Assembly: GCA_934454435.1 (NCBI GenBank)
Contig: CAKSGA010000035.1
Span: 1 to 20,875, forward strand
Length of the DNA stretch: 20,875 bases
From: an uncultured Oscillospiraceae bacterium
Lineage (GTDB): Bacteria; Bacillota; Clostridia; Oscillospirales; Ruminococcaceae
Direction: 5' to 3'
Positions 7,709 to 13,088 of this stretch are shown piece after piece; the first letter of the stretch is position 1; each line of letters opens with the position of its first letter. The position numbers were made by a program, and so were the translations under genes. The notes beneath the pieces are model-generated. The model searched no databases, had not been told where the DNA came from, and saw nothing but the letters and a program-made list of their open reading frames with translations.

Positions 7709-7780
7709 ATGCCTGATATCTATGATTGGATCGATGATATGATCCTCGAAGGTGACGCCGATGAAACAGGTTCAGATTGA
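7709..7780 (+). CDS. Acidic 23-residue small ORF, overlapping the next gene
   Basis: The ATG at 7709 follows a very good AGAAAGGAGG site and encodes MPDIYDWIDDMILEGDADET plus three residues, a strongly acidic peptide with a possible short amphipathic helix. Its last 20 bases overlap, in another frame, the start of the 82-residue gene, so its translation could open that gene's start (translational coupling). It begins only 25 bp from the attL end. I do not recognise a family. The main support is the ribosome binding site and the overlap. Confidence 0.5.
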   Translation: MPDIYDWIDDMILEGDADETGSD

Positions 7781-8009
7781 CGAGGATCTGTTCATTATGC
7801 TCTGTCAGTACTTCGCCGATGGTGATGAGTCCCTTAAAGATGATATCACGTCAGCATTATCTGAAAAACTAGATAAGCTGATAGCCCGTAAGCTGTTCAC
7901 AGAGTATAAACAAGCATCACCTGAGCAGCGTGAAGCAGCTCGTCAGCGGTACCTTGATCACGCCCAGATCAGCCCCTCTTTCCGCTCCGAGAACGAATCT
8001 TCTTTCTAA
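7761..8009 (+). CDS. Small helical protein of Firmicute mobile elements (type often auto-annotated 'complexin-2')
   Basis: The 82-residue protein starts at the ATG at 7761, with GAAGG about 8 bp upstream; an in-frame GTG at 7752 is less likely. It opens MKQVQIDEDLFIMLCQYF, continues with EKLDKLIARKLFTEYKQA, and ends in a charged stretch (REAARQRYLDHAQISPSFR). This pattern, a short N-terminal segment then charged helices, resembles small proteins commonly found on clostridial integrative elements and annotated 'complexin-2', a name without functional meaning. It is predicted cytoplasmic. Function is unknown; it is followed by a hairpin-rich stretch that may end its transcript. Confidence 0.7.
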   Translation: MKQVQIDEDLFIMLCQYFADGDESLKDDITSALSEKLDKLIARKLFTEYKQASPEQREAARQRYLDHAQISPSFRSENESSF

Positions 8010-8019
8010 TAGCTGCTTA

Positions 8020-8040
8020 CACAAGCGTGTTACGCTTGTG
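8020..8040. repeat. Perfect 9-bp inverted repeat
   Basis: CACAAGCGT-GTT-ACGCTTGTG, just after the 82-residue gene. There is no T-run on either side, so a terminator is unlikely. It could be a structural hairpin, an origin feature or a protein-binding site. Confidence 0.7.
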
Positions 8041-8083
8041 TCATAAATCTTGATCAGCTGACGCCAAACAGCAGATCTTGCAT

Positions 8084-8110
8084 AAAAAAAGCCCGACAAA
8101 TTGCCGGGCT
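8084..8110 (-). terminator. Terminator of the minus-strand element genes
   Basis: On the minus strand AGCCCG and CGGGCT pair around an inner CAA/TTG stem, followed directly by TTTTTTT (A-run 8084-8090 on the plus strand). It lies downstream of the 64-residue gene and would end the XRE/123-aa/64-aa transcript. Confidence 0.8.
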
Positions 8111-8130
8111 ATTGGTGTTTCATGAATTAT

Positions 8131-8180
8131 CCCCCCTCCGGTTGCGCTTCAGCGCCCGGAGGGGGGAATTTTATATTTTC
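8131..8180 (+). terminator. Strong hairpin, probable terminator of the plus-strand small genes
   Basis: CCCCCCTCCGG (8131-8141) pairs with CCGGAGGGGGG (8156-8166) over 11 bp, with an inner GCGC-ttca-GCGC stem. An AATTTTATATTTT stretch follows on the plus strand. It is one of four hairpins within 200 bp between convergent gene groups and could also belong to a replication origin. Confidence 0.6.
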
Positions 8181-8192
8181 GGGTACCTCGCC

Positions 8193-8220
8193 GAAAGTCC
8201 GGTTGGTAATACGGACTTTC
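8193..8220. repeat. Perfect 9-bp inverted repeat with long loop
   Basis: GAAAGTCCG (8193-8201) and CGGACTTTC (8212-8220) flank a 10-base centre, ending 2 bp before the stop of the 64-residue gene. There is no T-run next to it. Confidence 0.65.
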
Positions 8221-8222
8221 CA

Positions 8223-8417
8223 TTACAACTTACTATCATCAGACTGTTTGCTCAACAAAATGTTCAGCTTTCTTTCAACTATGTCTAATCTGTCTGCGAC
8301 CAGTCTCTTTTCTTTCTGAAGCTCCTTTAATGTCTTTATACTTTCAAATATGTAGTAATAGATTATGAAATCGGCTATTATCGCTATTATATTGATTATT
8401 AATGTAACTATATTCAT
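8223..8417 (-). CDS. Small single-span membrane protein with a coiled coil
   Basis: The 64-residue protein has one hydrophobic segment at about residues 3-25 (IVTLIINIIAIIADFIIYYY), then a charged heptad-like region of about 35 residues (IKTLKELQKEKRLVADRLDI) ending in a polar tail. The layout resembles small anchored coiled-coil proteins of phages and plasmids, but I recognise no family. A GAAAGGA site lies upstream. It is the last gene of a three-gene minus-strand group starting with the XRE repressor, so it is probably under that repressor's control or constitutively co-expressed with it. Confidence 0.65.
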   Translation of the reverse strand: MNIVTLIINIIAIIADFIIYYYIFESIKTLKELQKEKRLVADRLDIVERKLNILLSKQSDDSKL

Positions 8418-8434
8418 GATGCTATCCTTTCTAC

Positions 8435-8806
8435 TTAAGTGTATTTATTAATTCTGTATAGTAATTTCTTTTTGGCTTTTATGTCAACAGGATCATTTCT
8501 GTTTGTCATTATCGTTATTTCTATCGTTTTAAGCTCGCCGTTCTCGCTTTCGCTCTCTGCATATAGGTAGTTAGAGTTTGTTATGTATTTGCTTTTTAGT
8601 GTCTCTGGAGTGAATTTGTCCTTTATCTCTTCAAAGAATACGTGTCCTGTGTCACTGGATAGGTTTATTTCTATATGTATATGGTTTATTATCAGTCCTT
8701 CGGTCTCGTTGGTTTCATTGACGAGCTTGTACCCCTTCACCATTCCTATTTCCTGAAGTACATAGTGTTTTGTGTAGTCCGGGGTGAAGTGTTCTTTTTT
8801 CTTCAT
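8435..8806 (-). CDS. Hypothetical protein of the element
   Basis: This 123-residue, charged, soluble protein is not recognised. It has an N-terminal polar region, alternating hydrophobic stretches (IINHIHIEINL; KTIEITIMTN) suggesting a beta-rich core, and a basic C-terminus (KAKKKLLYRINKYT). There is no signal peptide or membrane span. It lies 9 bp downstream of the XRE gene and 17 bp upstream of the membrane protein, so the three probably form one transcript. Possible roles are an accessory regulator or an immunity-type factor, but nothing in the sequence supports a choice. Confidence 0.65.
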   Translation of the reverse strand: MKKKEHFTPDYTKHYVLQEIGMVKGYKLVNETNETEGLIINHIHIEINLSSDTGHVFFEEIKDKFTPETLKSKYITNSNYLYAESESENGELKTIEITIMTNRNDPVDIKAKKKLLYRINKYT

Positions 8807-8815
8807 GTTCTTCCC

Positions 8816-9103
8816 TTATTTCTTGTTTATGTTTATAATTGCTTTTTTGTTCTGCTCCTGTTTTATGTTTATAGTATTATTTTCAGATATTGTTTTGGGT
8901 TCTGGGTTGTCTGTCAGTTCTGCTATATAATCAATGCTTACATTATAGAACTTGGCTATGTTTATTGCATCGATTAGCTTTATTTGATGTACCTCTTGCT
9001 CCCAGCGTGCATAAGTCGTTGTGTGATATCCAAGCGCTTCAGCTGCTTCTTTTTGTGTTAGGTGTTTTGATTCTCTTAGCTCTTTTATCCTGTTTTTTGA
9101 CAT
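8816..9103 (-). CDS. XRE-family transcriptional repressor
   Basis: The 95-residue protein has an HTH_XRE domain over residues about 5-62: IKELRESKHLTQKEAAEALGYH...YARWEQ, then AINIAKFYNVSIDYIAELTD. The C-terminal tail is Asn/Lys-rich and probably flexible. I chose the ATG at 9101-9103 because AGAGGTGG lies upstream; an in-frame GTG at 9112 falls inside that site. It is divergent from the 59-aa/Rep/Int side, and three matching palindromes lie in the intervening promoter. This suggests a lambda-cI-like maintenance repressor of the element's replication and excision genes. Confidence 0.88.
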   Translation of the reverse strand: MSKNRIKELRESKHLTQKEAAEALGYHTTTYARWEQEVHQIKLIDAINIAKFYNVSIDYIAELTDNPEPKTISENNTINIKQEQNKKAIININKK

Positions 9104-9158
9104 TTTATCCACCTCTGATTATATTCTATATCAATTTGTATATCTTTGTAAACACAAA

Positions 9159-9225
9159 TACACGAAAACGTGTTGACAAAAACACGAAAGTGTGTTATTA
9201 TAATTAGTGAACACATTAACGTGTT
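9159..9225 (+). promoter_or_regulatory. Promoter with three palindromic operators
   Basis: TTGACA (9173-9178), a 17-bp spacer and TATTAT (9196-9201) (or TATAAT at 9199-9204, spacer 20) read toward the 59-aa/rep/int genes. Three 16-bp sites of the form AACAC-N6-GTGTT occur at 9159-9174 (one mismatch, overlapping the -35), 9181-9196 (spacer) and 9210-9225 (just downstream of the -10). Centres are 22 and 29 bp apart. They are natural binding sites for the adjacent XRE protein. Confidence 0.82.
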
Positions 9226-9268
9226 GCGAGTCACCCAGAACAGGGTATTTAAGAAAGGAAAATGATAG

Positions 9269-9448
9269 ATGAAAATTGAAATCACTCCCGAGGAAAGTCG
9301 TTTGATGTTGGGAATTCTTGTTGCTCATAAATCTAGCATTACTCAGTCCCTTGAGAAATTCACAAGCCTTGACTGCAATAGATTGTCTATTCAACGCAGT
9401 GAGCATGTTCAAAAGCACATCTCCTTAATCAAGCATTCGTTTTTATGA
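9269..9448 (+). CDS. 59-residue small ORF before the rep remnant
   Basis: The ATG at 9269 follows AAGAAAGGA and opens a 59-residue frame: MKIEITPEESRLMLGILVAH, then helical, mildly basic sequence ending in ISLIKHSFL. Such short helical proteins often lie between the repressor-controlled promoter and rep on Gram-positive elements. Its final 20 bases overlap the open frame of the rep remnant, so its own 3' end may be affected by the deletion that removed the rep N-terminus. No family is recognised. Confidence 0.5.
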   Translation: MKIEITPEESRLMLGILVAHKSSITQSLEKFTSLDCNRLSIQRSEHVQKHISLIKHSFL

Positions 9449-10076
9449 TAAGTTCGCAGAACAGATAGCTCATAAGGCGGATCTTCCTGAAGGTGTGGAA
9501 TCATGGATACGTTTTGAAATGGAGTTCCATCAGAAAAATGCTGCTTCCGTTCTCAGTAAGTACCTTGATAGTTCTGATGAGGAATTTCAGGCGTTCATGT
9601 GTGGTCTTGCTCTTAAGCTGATTCGGTTTGTGGATCCGGGACGTTCTCGGAGGTATAACTGTGTAACTTCTAAGTGGTGGCTTGATTTTCTCCAGCATGC
9701 AAAGAAAGCAGACCTTACAATACATAAGATAAAGCGTAACAAATTCCTGAATTTTCTGCTTAACTTTAAGAACCAGTATTCAGCTACTTTCGCTCGAACC
9801 GTTCAATGTTCGCCACAGTTTCTTCTTTCTGTCCTTGAGGACGGACTGAAAAAGAGTTCTAAAACAGCAGCACAGATTGTTAGTGATTATAATTCAATCA
9901 AATCTCTCCCGCCCAATTATTATGATTATGAGCTTTCTCAGTTCTTGAAGCCTCAAACGGGGGAGGACTATTGGCGATCCTTTACCGATTTGGACGAAGA
10001 ATCTTTTCATGGGCGGTTAAGTTCTATTTATCGTAAGGTATTTAATAAGAATGTTGGTGTTGTGTGTGACTGTTAA
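9429..10076 (+). pseudogene. Rep_trans-type replication initiator, N-terminus missing
   Basis: The open frame from 9429 reads SSIRFYDKFAEQ, then EGVESWIRFEMEFHQKNAAS, GLALKLIRFVDPG and SKWWLDFLQHAKKADLT. These match the C-terminal two thirds of Rep_trans/RepRstA initiators (motifs RxYDK, WxRFEIxLRDExA, LxxYxRFVD, WW.KFL), rolling-circle type proteins of Gram-positive plasmids and ICEs. Upstream, a TAA at 9426-9428 closes the frame and no homologous N-terminal domain is found, so the gene is 5'-truncated. No convincing start codon with a ribosome binding site exists (GTG 9495 only). The nicking tyrosine should be in the retained part but I could not identify it. The C-terminus overlaps the integrase remnant. 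Confidence 0.75.
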
Positions 10077-10544
10077 AGAGGCGTTTAATTTGTTCATGTA
10101 TGAACAGAGAGTGAGAAACAATGCAGCTTCCACCTTGGAATATTACAAAACCTTTCTTGGCGAGTTCATTGAATGGTTAGATGTTGATATCATCGATAAC
10201 CTTACGATAAACGAGTATCGGGATTATATCATATATCTCAGCAATTCCGGCATTAAGTCTACCAGCATAAACACTAAGGTCAGGGCGGTCAAGGCGTTCT
10301 ATAATTTCCTTATCGATAATGATCAGATTGGCGATTGCTCCCGTAAGCTGAAGCTTATCAAGCAGAAGCGTGAAGAAATTATTATTCTTACCGATGATGA
10401 GATCAATACGCTCCTGTCCTGCTTCAATCTTGCTGATACTATCGAGTTGCGTAATAAATGCATTGTACTTCTTATCTGGCAGCGAATTACAAACTTATAA
10501 ACAGCAGGCATAAATCCCATATTGATCAGCTTGGGACACCTTGA
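10051..10544 (+). pseudogene. Tyrosine integrase remnant, catalytic domain deleted
   Basis: The first part (VKEAFNLFMYEQRVRNNAAS... SINTKVRAVKAFYNFLID) is a SAM-like core-binding domain of phage/XerCD-type integrases, and ILTDDEINTLL plus LRNKCIVLLI is the start of the catalytic domain. The frame then jumps to WQRITNL and stops at 10500, where RVSE with the first catalytic Arg should follow. In another frame, 10476-10544 encodes YKLINSRHKSHIDQLGTP, which resembles an integrase C-terminus and runs into the att block. An internal deletion has removed the R-H-R-Y core. The gene overlaps rep by 26 bp and lies next to attR, the normal place for int. Confidence 0.82.
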
Positions 10545-10567
10545 TTTTTCCGCCGGCTATATTCGGG

Positions 10568-10612
10568 CAAAAATAAAAGGCGCCGCAGCGAATAGTTTCG
10601 CATAGCAGCGCC
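10568..10612 (-). terminator. Terminator of tRNA-Lys, supplied by the element
   Basis: On the minus strand GGCGC...GCGCC with inner GCGAA/TTCGC is followed by TTTTATTTTT. It differs from the displaced copy at 7589-7633 only in the loop and flanks. It lies on the element side of the crossover, so the element brought both a tRNA 3' half and a terminator. Confidence 0.8.
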
Positions 10613-10663
10613 GATTATGGTGACCCATCCGGGACTCGAACCCGGGACACCTTGATTAAAAGT
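10599..10663. repeat. attR: 65-bp direct repeat inside tRNA-Lys
   Basis: Identical to 7620-7684. Here the repeat continues into the 5' half of an intact tRNA-Lys, giving CTTGA-TTAAAAG-TCAAG, the anticodon stem arms around the 7-nt loop. In attL the right arm is replaced by element sequence (TTTCAGAAG). Confidence 0.9.
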
Positions 10664-10693
10664 CAAGTGCTCTACCACCTGAGCTAATGAGTC
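10618..10693 (-). tRNA. tRNA-Lys (anticodon UUU)
   Basis: A 76-nt gene with encoded CCA (TGG at 10618-10620 on the plus strand). The acceptor arms GACTCAT/ATGGGTC, the D arm AGCTCAGGTGGTAGAGC, the anticodon stem CTTGA/TCAAG with loop CTTTTAA, and the T arm CCGGGTTCGAGTCCCGG are all intact. Its 3' half is now provided by the integrated element. Promoter and terminator are both visible. Confidence 0.97.
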
Positions 10694-10718
10694 ATGCTTA
10701 TGAATTGACAACAATAGT

Positions 10719-10747
10719 ATTATACCAGAAACCAATGGCTTTGTCAA
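10719..10747 (-). promoter_or_regulatory. Consensus promoter of tRNA-Lys
   Basis: On the minus strand TTGACA (10742-10747), a 17-bp spacer and TATAAT (10719-10724), about 25 bp before the tRNA 5' end. Both boxes are perfect consensus. Confidence 0.92.
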
Positions 10748-10869
10748 GGGCTTTCGTCAAAAAAAGTCCCGGGGCGGGTAAAGTTTGTTGAAAATTGGTA
10801 AATGCGGTGACGGTAGTATGTGCATTTGTGAAAAATCACAAAATAGTGCGATTTTCTTTGAAAAAACTA

Positions 10870-10898
10870 TTGACTTTTTATAATTCCTGTGGTATTAT
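10870..10898 (+). promoter_or_regulatory. Strong promoter of the candidate large RNA
   Basis: TTGACT (10870-10875), a 17-bp spacer and TATTAT (10893-10898) within an AT-rich stretch, divergent from the tRNA-Lys promoter. No gene with a normal start follows for about 640 bp. Confidence 0.8.
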
Positions 10899-10904
10899 AT
10901 AGTC

Positions 10905-11520
10905 AAGGAAAGGAAATCAGTACAAGCACTCCAAATGAAGTTTTACCTGACATTCTACCAAATATCCTGACCTAATCCATGAAAGAGGTAAATTCCGATG
11001 AATTAAGCTGACAACTCAATTCAACAGTATCGAGAAAGGAAAAGATCCCGATGCACCTCTGATCATTAACTTGACCATTTTAGCTTTAAGCAGAAAGGAA
11101 GCGAGTCCAGTGGAACTTACGGATTCACAGTATTCTTCATCTGCGGCTCGTGACAAGGGCTGAGAAATTACTTACCGGCAACCTGCTGCACAGGGTACTG
11201 TCTGACCCATAAGGTGCAGATGCTTCGCCAAACAGGGCGTCTAGCCTGATATCAAGACCTCGCCCGGAAGCTCCGCAGATGATTTTTCGACCGCTATATG
11301 CGTTTACATAGATCACCCCTTCAGATCTTCACGACCTTAAAAGCAGGTGAGTCCAGTAAATCAGTTATATTAGCAGGAAAATCTACGAAAGGAACTTAGT
11401 CCGATGGAAACCTGAACATTTGTTGCTACAAATCTTCAAAGGCGGTACATTCCGATGAACCAGTAATTCATTACAATTGAATATAATAACAGAGCCCTGC
11501 ATTATATGTGGGGCTTTGAT
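10905..11520 (+). ncRNA. Candidate large structured RNA of about 610 nt (ROOL-like by size and context)
   Basis: This stretch has a strong promoter, no long coding frame and a terminator-like end. Complementary segments suggest a folded RNA: TTTACCT (10942-10948) with AGGTAAA (10986-10992); TCATCTGCGG (11137-11146) with CCGCAGATGA (11273-11282), a 10-bp helix enclosing 126 nt; inside it CTGCAC/GTGCAG (11185-11190 and 11214-11219) around a GGGT/ACCC hairpin, and GGGCG/CGCCC (11235-11239 and 11261-11265); then AGATC/GATCT near 11310-11326, ATTTGT/ACAAAT near 11418-11433 and ATTCA/TGAAT near 11466-11480. A module AAAGGA-N-TCCGATG is repeated along it. Large ROOL RNAs of rumen and other Firmicutes are about 580 nt and often lie near tRNAs, so that family is the first candidate, but I cannot confirm it. 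A long leader of nnr is the alternative. Confidence 0.6.
10981..11466 (+). repeat. Dispersed module AAAGGA-N-TCCGATG forming minimal start-stop ORFs
   Basis: Six copies begin near 10981, 11034, 11093, 11343, 11387 and 11437, each with GG...CC flanking 5-9 bases, and most continue GATGAA or GATGGAA. Four are also complete minimal ORFs with a Shine-Dalgarno 8-10 nt before ATG: Met-Asn-stop (10998-11006), Met-His-Leu-stop (11051-11062), Met-Glu-Thr-stop (11404-11415) and Met-Asn-Gln-stop (11455-11466). The 11093 copy has GTG and 17 codons (11110-11163), and the 11343 copy has no start. A weak seventh relative near 10907 precedes an 11-codon ORF at 10935-10970. The repeat is clear; its meaning is not. 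Confidence 0.7.
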
Positions 11521-11528
11521 TTTGCTTT
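11491..11528 (+). terminator. Terminator-like hairpin ending the candidate RNA, upstream of nnr
   Basis: AGAGCCC (11491-11497) pairs with GGGCTTT (11511-11517) with one G-U, followed by TTTGATTTTGCTTT. It ends shortly before the nnr ribosome binding site, so it may fully separate the RNA from nnr or act as a partial attenuator that lets some transcription into nnr. Confidence 0.65.
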
Positions 11529-11544
11529 GAAACCGGAGGATATT

Positions 11545-13059
11545 ATGCAGTACGTTGTGACAAATTCACAGATGAAAACCGCTGAGCGCAGCTGCGATGA
11601 GGGCGGCACAAGCTACTACCAGATGATGGAGAACGCCGGTACCCGCTGTGCGGAGTTCATCGCCGGGCTGGTGCAGGAAAGCACCAGGATACTTGTGATG
11701 TGCGGCTCAGGAAACAACGGCGGCGACGGGCTCGTTGTCGCCAGGCTGCTGAGTGGCCAGGGGCGTCATGTTGCTGTACTGCTGGCTGCGGGAACTCCCA
11801 GGACCCCGGACGCCGCCAGGAATTTCACGCTGCTGCCAGAGGGCACGCCGGTGTTTTCTCCGCAGGAGCTTGCCGAGGCGTTCAGCGGCGTGGATTGCGT
11901 TGTGGACTGCATTTACGGCACCGGGTTCCACGGGGAGCTGCGTGACGGAACGGCGGAGATCATCAGGCTTGCAAACATGTGCCGGGTTCGGGTGGCGGTG
12001 GACGTCCCCAGCGGCGTGAATTCTGACACCGGAGAGATGGACAGCCGCTGCTTCCGTCCGACTCACACCCTCGTCATTGCCGCAATGAAAGCGGGTCTGC
12101 TGAACGCCCCGGCTTCAGATATCCTGGGGGAAGTCAGCCTGCATGATATCGGTATCGGAGAGGAGTGCTACAAGGAGAACAACGTCGCTTTCCTTACGGA
12201 CGACAGCCTGCGCAGACCATTCCCGGAGCATGGCCGGAACACGCACAAGGGTACGTTCGGGCGGCTGGTGGGCTTCGCCGGGAGCCTTTGCTTCAACGGG
12301 GCGGCTTATATGTGCGCCTCTGCGGCGCTGCGGAGCGGGGTGGGACTGTATTTTGCGTCGAGCCCTGTAAGCGCAGTCCGGGTGATGGCTGCGGGACTGC
12401 ACGAGGCGGTCTATGTGCCGCTGCCGGAAACGGCTGATGGCTTCGTCAGGACCTCCCCGGAAATGCTGGAGAATATCGTCCTGCCGAAGCTGGAGAGCGC
12501 TTCGGCGGTGCTGATAGGCTGCGGCCTGGGGAACTCCCACGATACGAAGCTGCTGACAGAATTCGTCATAAAGAACGCCGCATGTCCCGTAATTATTGAC
12601 GCTGACGGCATAAATTCCATCGCCGGGAATATAGATGTACTGAAGGAGCGGACAGGCGATACGATACTGACCCCGCACCCCCTGGAATTCAGCAGAATGA
12701 CCGGCATGAAAATAGCTGAGATACAGCGCAGCAGGCTGGAGCATGCCCGGGAATTCGCCAAGGAATACGGCGTGACGCTGCTGCTGAAAGGCGCTGACAC
12801 CGTCATAGCCGGACCTGACGGCAGAGTCTGCGTGAACGCACGGGCGTGCAGCGGGCTTTCTAAGGGCGGCAGCGGAGATGTGCTGACCGGAATTATCGGC
12901 GCTTTTGCGGCGCAGGGTGTGGAGCCGTTCAGGGCGGCGTGCGCCGGGGCTTACTGCCACTGGAAAGCGGCGGATATCCTCTCGCAGAGAATGCCTGCGG
13001 AAAGCATTCTGCCGACTGATATCATTGCGGCGCTGCCGGAGGTCTATTCGCAGAAATAA
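11545..13059 (+). CDS. nnr: Bifunctional NAD(P)H-hydrate repair enzyme (epimerase / ADP-dependent dehydratase)
   Basis: The enzyme repairs hydrated NADH and NADPH: the N-terminal domain (residues about 1-210, YjeF_N) epimerises R to S hydrates, and the C-terminal ribokinase-like domain (about 225-500) dehydrates the S form using ADP (ATP in some eukaryotes). Visible are GSGNNGGDGLVVARLL, DCIYGTGFHG and DVPSGVNSDTGE in the first domain, and HKGTFGRLVGFAGS, LTPHPLEFSRM, LKGADTVIAGPDG and SKGGSGDVLTGIIGAFAAQG in the second. The 504-residue length is normal for the fused form. I chose the ATG at 11545 (GGAGG 5 bp upstream) because a longer in-frame start at 11506 lies inside the terminator hairpin. 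The lipoprotein gene follows by 29 bp and is probably co-transcribed. Confidence 0.95.
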   Translation: MQYVVTNSQMKTAERSCDEGGTSYYQMMENAGTRCAEFIAGLVQESTRILVMCGSGNNGGDGLVVARLLSGQGRHVAVLLAAGTPRTPDAARNFTLLPEGTPVFSPQELAEAFSGVDCVVDCIYGTGFHGELRDGTAEIIRLANMCRVRVAVDVPSGVNSDTGEMDSRCFRPTHTLVIAAMKAGLLNAPASDILGEVSLHDIGIGEECYKENNVAFLTDDSLRRPFPEHGRNTHKGTFGRLVGFAGSLCFNGAAYMCASAALRSGVGLYFASSPVSAVRVMAAGLHEAVYVPLPETADGFVRTSPEMLENIVLPKLESASAVLIGCGLGNSHDTKLLTEFVIKNAACPVIIDADGINSIAGNIDVLKERTGDTILTPHPLEFSRMTGMKIAEIQRSRLEHAREFAKEYGVTLLLKGADTVIAGPDGRVCVNARACSGLSKGGSGDVLTGIIGAFAAQGVEPFRAACAGAYCHWKAADILSQRMPAESILPTDIIAALPEVYSQK

Positions 13060-13088
13060 CGCTCCTACCAACATTCAGGGGGAGTATT

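Larger units (their letters stand above)
7684..10663. mobile_element. Decayed integrative element in tRNA-Lys(UUU), about 2.98 kb
   Basis: The segment lies between two 65-bp att repeats, one within the intact tRNA-Lys. It is clearly more AT-rich than the flanking core genes and carries an integrase remnant next to the tRNA, a Rep_trans-type initiator remnant, an XRE repressor with operators, and several small accessory ORFs. Integrase and Rep are both damaged, so it cannot be expected to excise or replicate without help. No relaxase, coupling protein or conjugation genes are present. It is best described as a remnant of a small ICE/plasmid-like element of Gram-positive type. Confidence 0.85.

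Noticed and set aside
9269..10076. Programmed frameshift joining the 59-aa ORF and Rep
   Set aside because: The 59-aa sequence does not resemble a Rep N-terminus and there is no clear slippery site; a 5' deletion explains the arrangement better.
10981..11466. CRISPR array
   Set aside because: The repeats are short, variable and unevenly spaced (about 45 to 250 bp), with no cas genes or constant repeat unit.
11506..11544. Longer nnr start
   Set aside because: It would begin inside the terminator hairpin and has no ribosome binding site; the ATG at 11545 has GGAGG.
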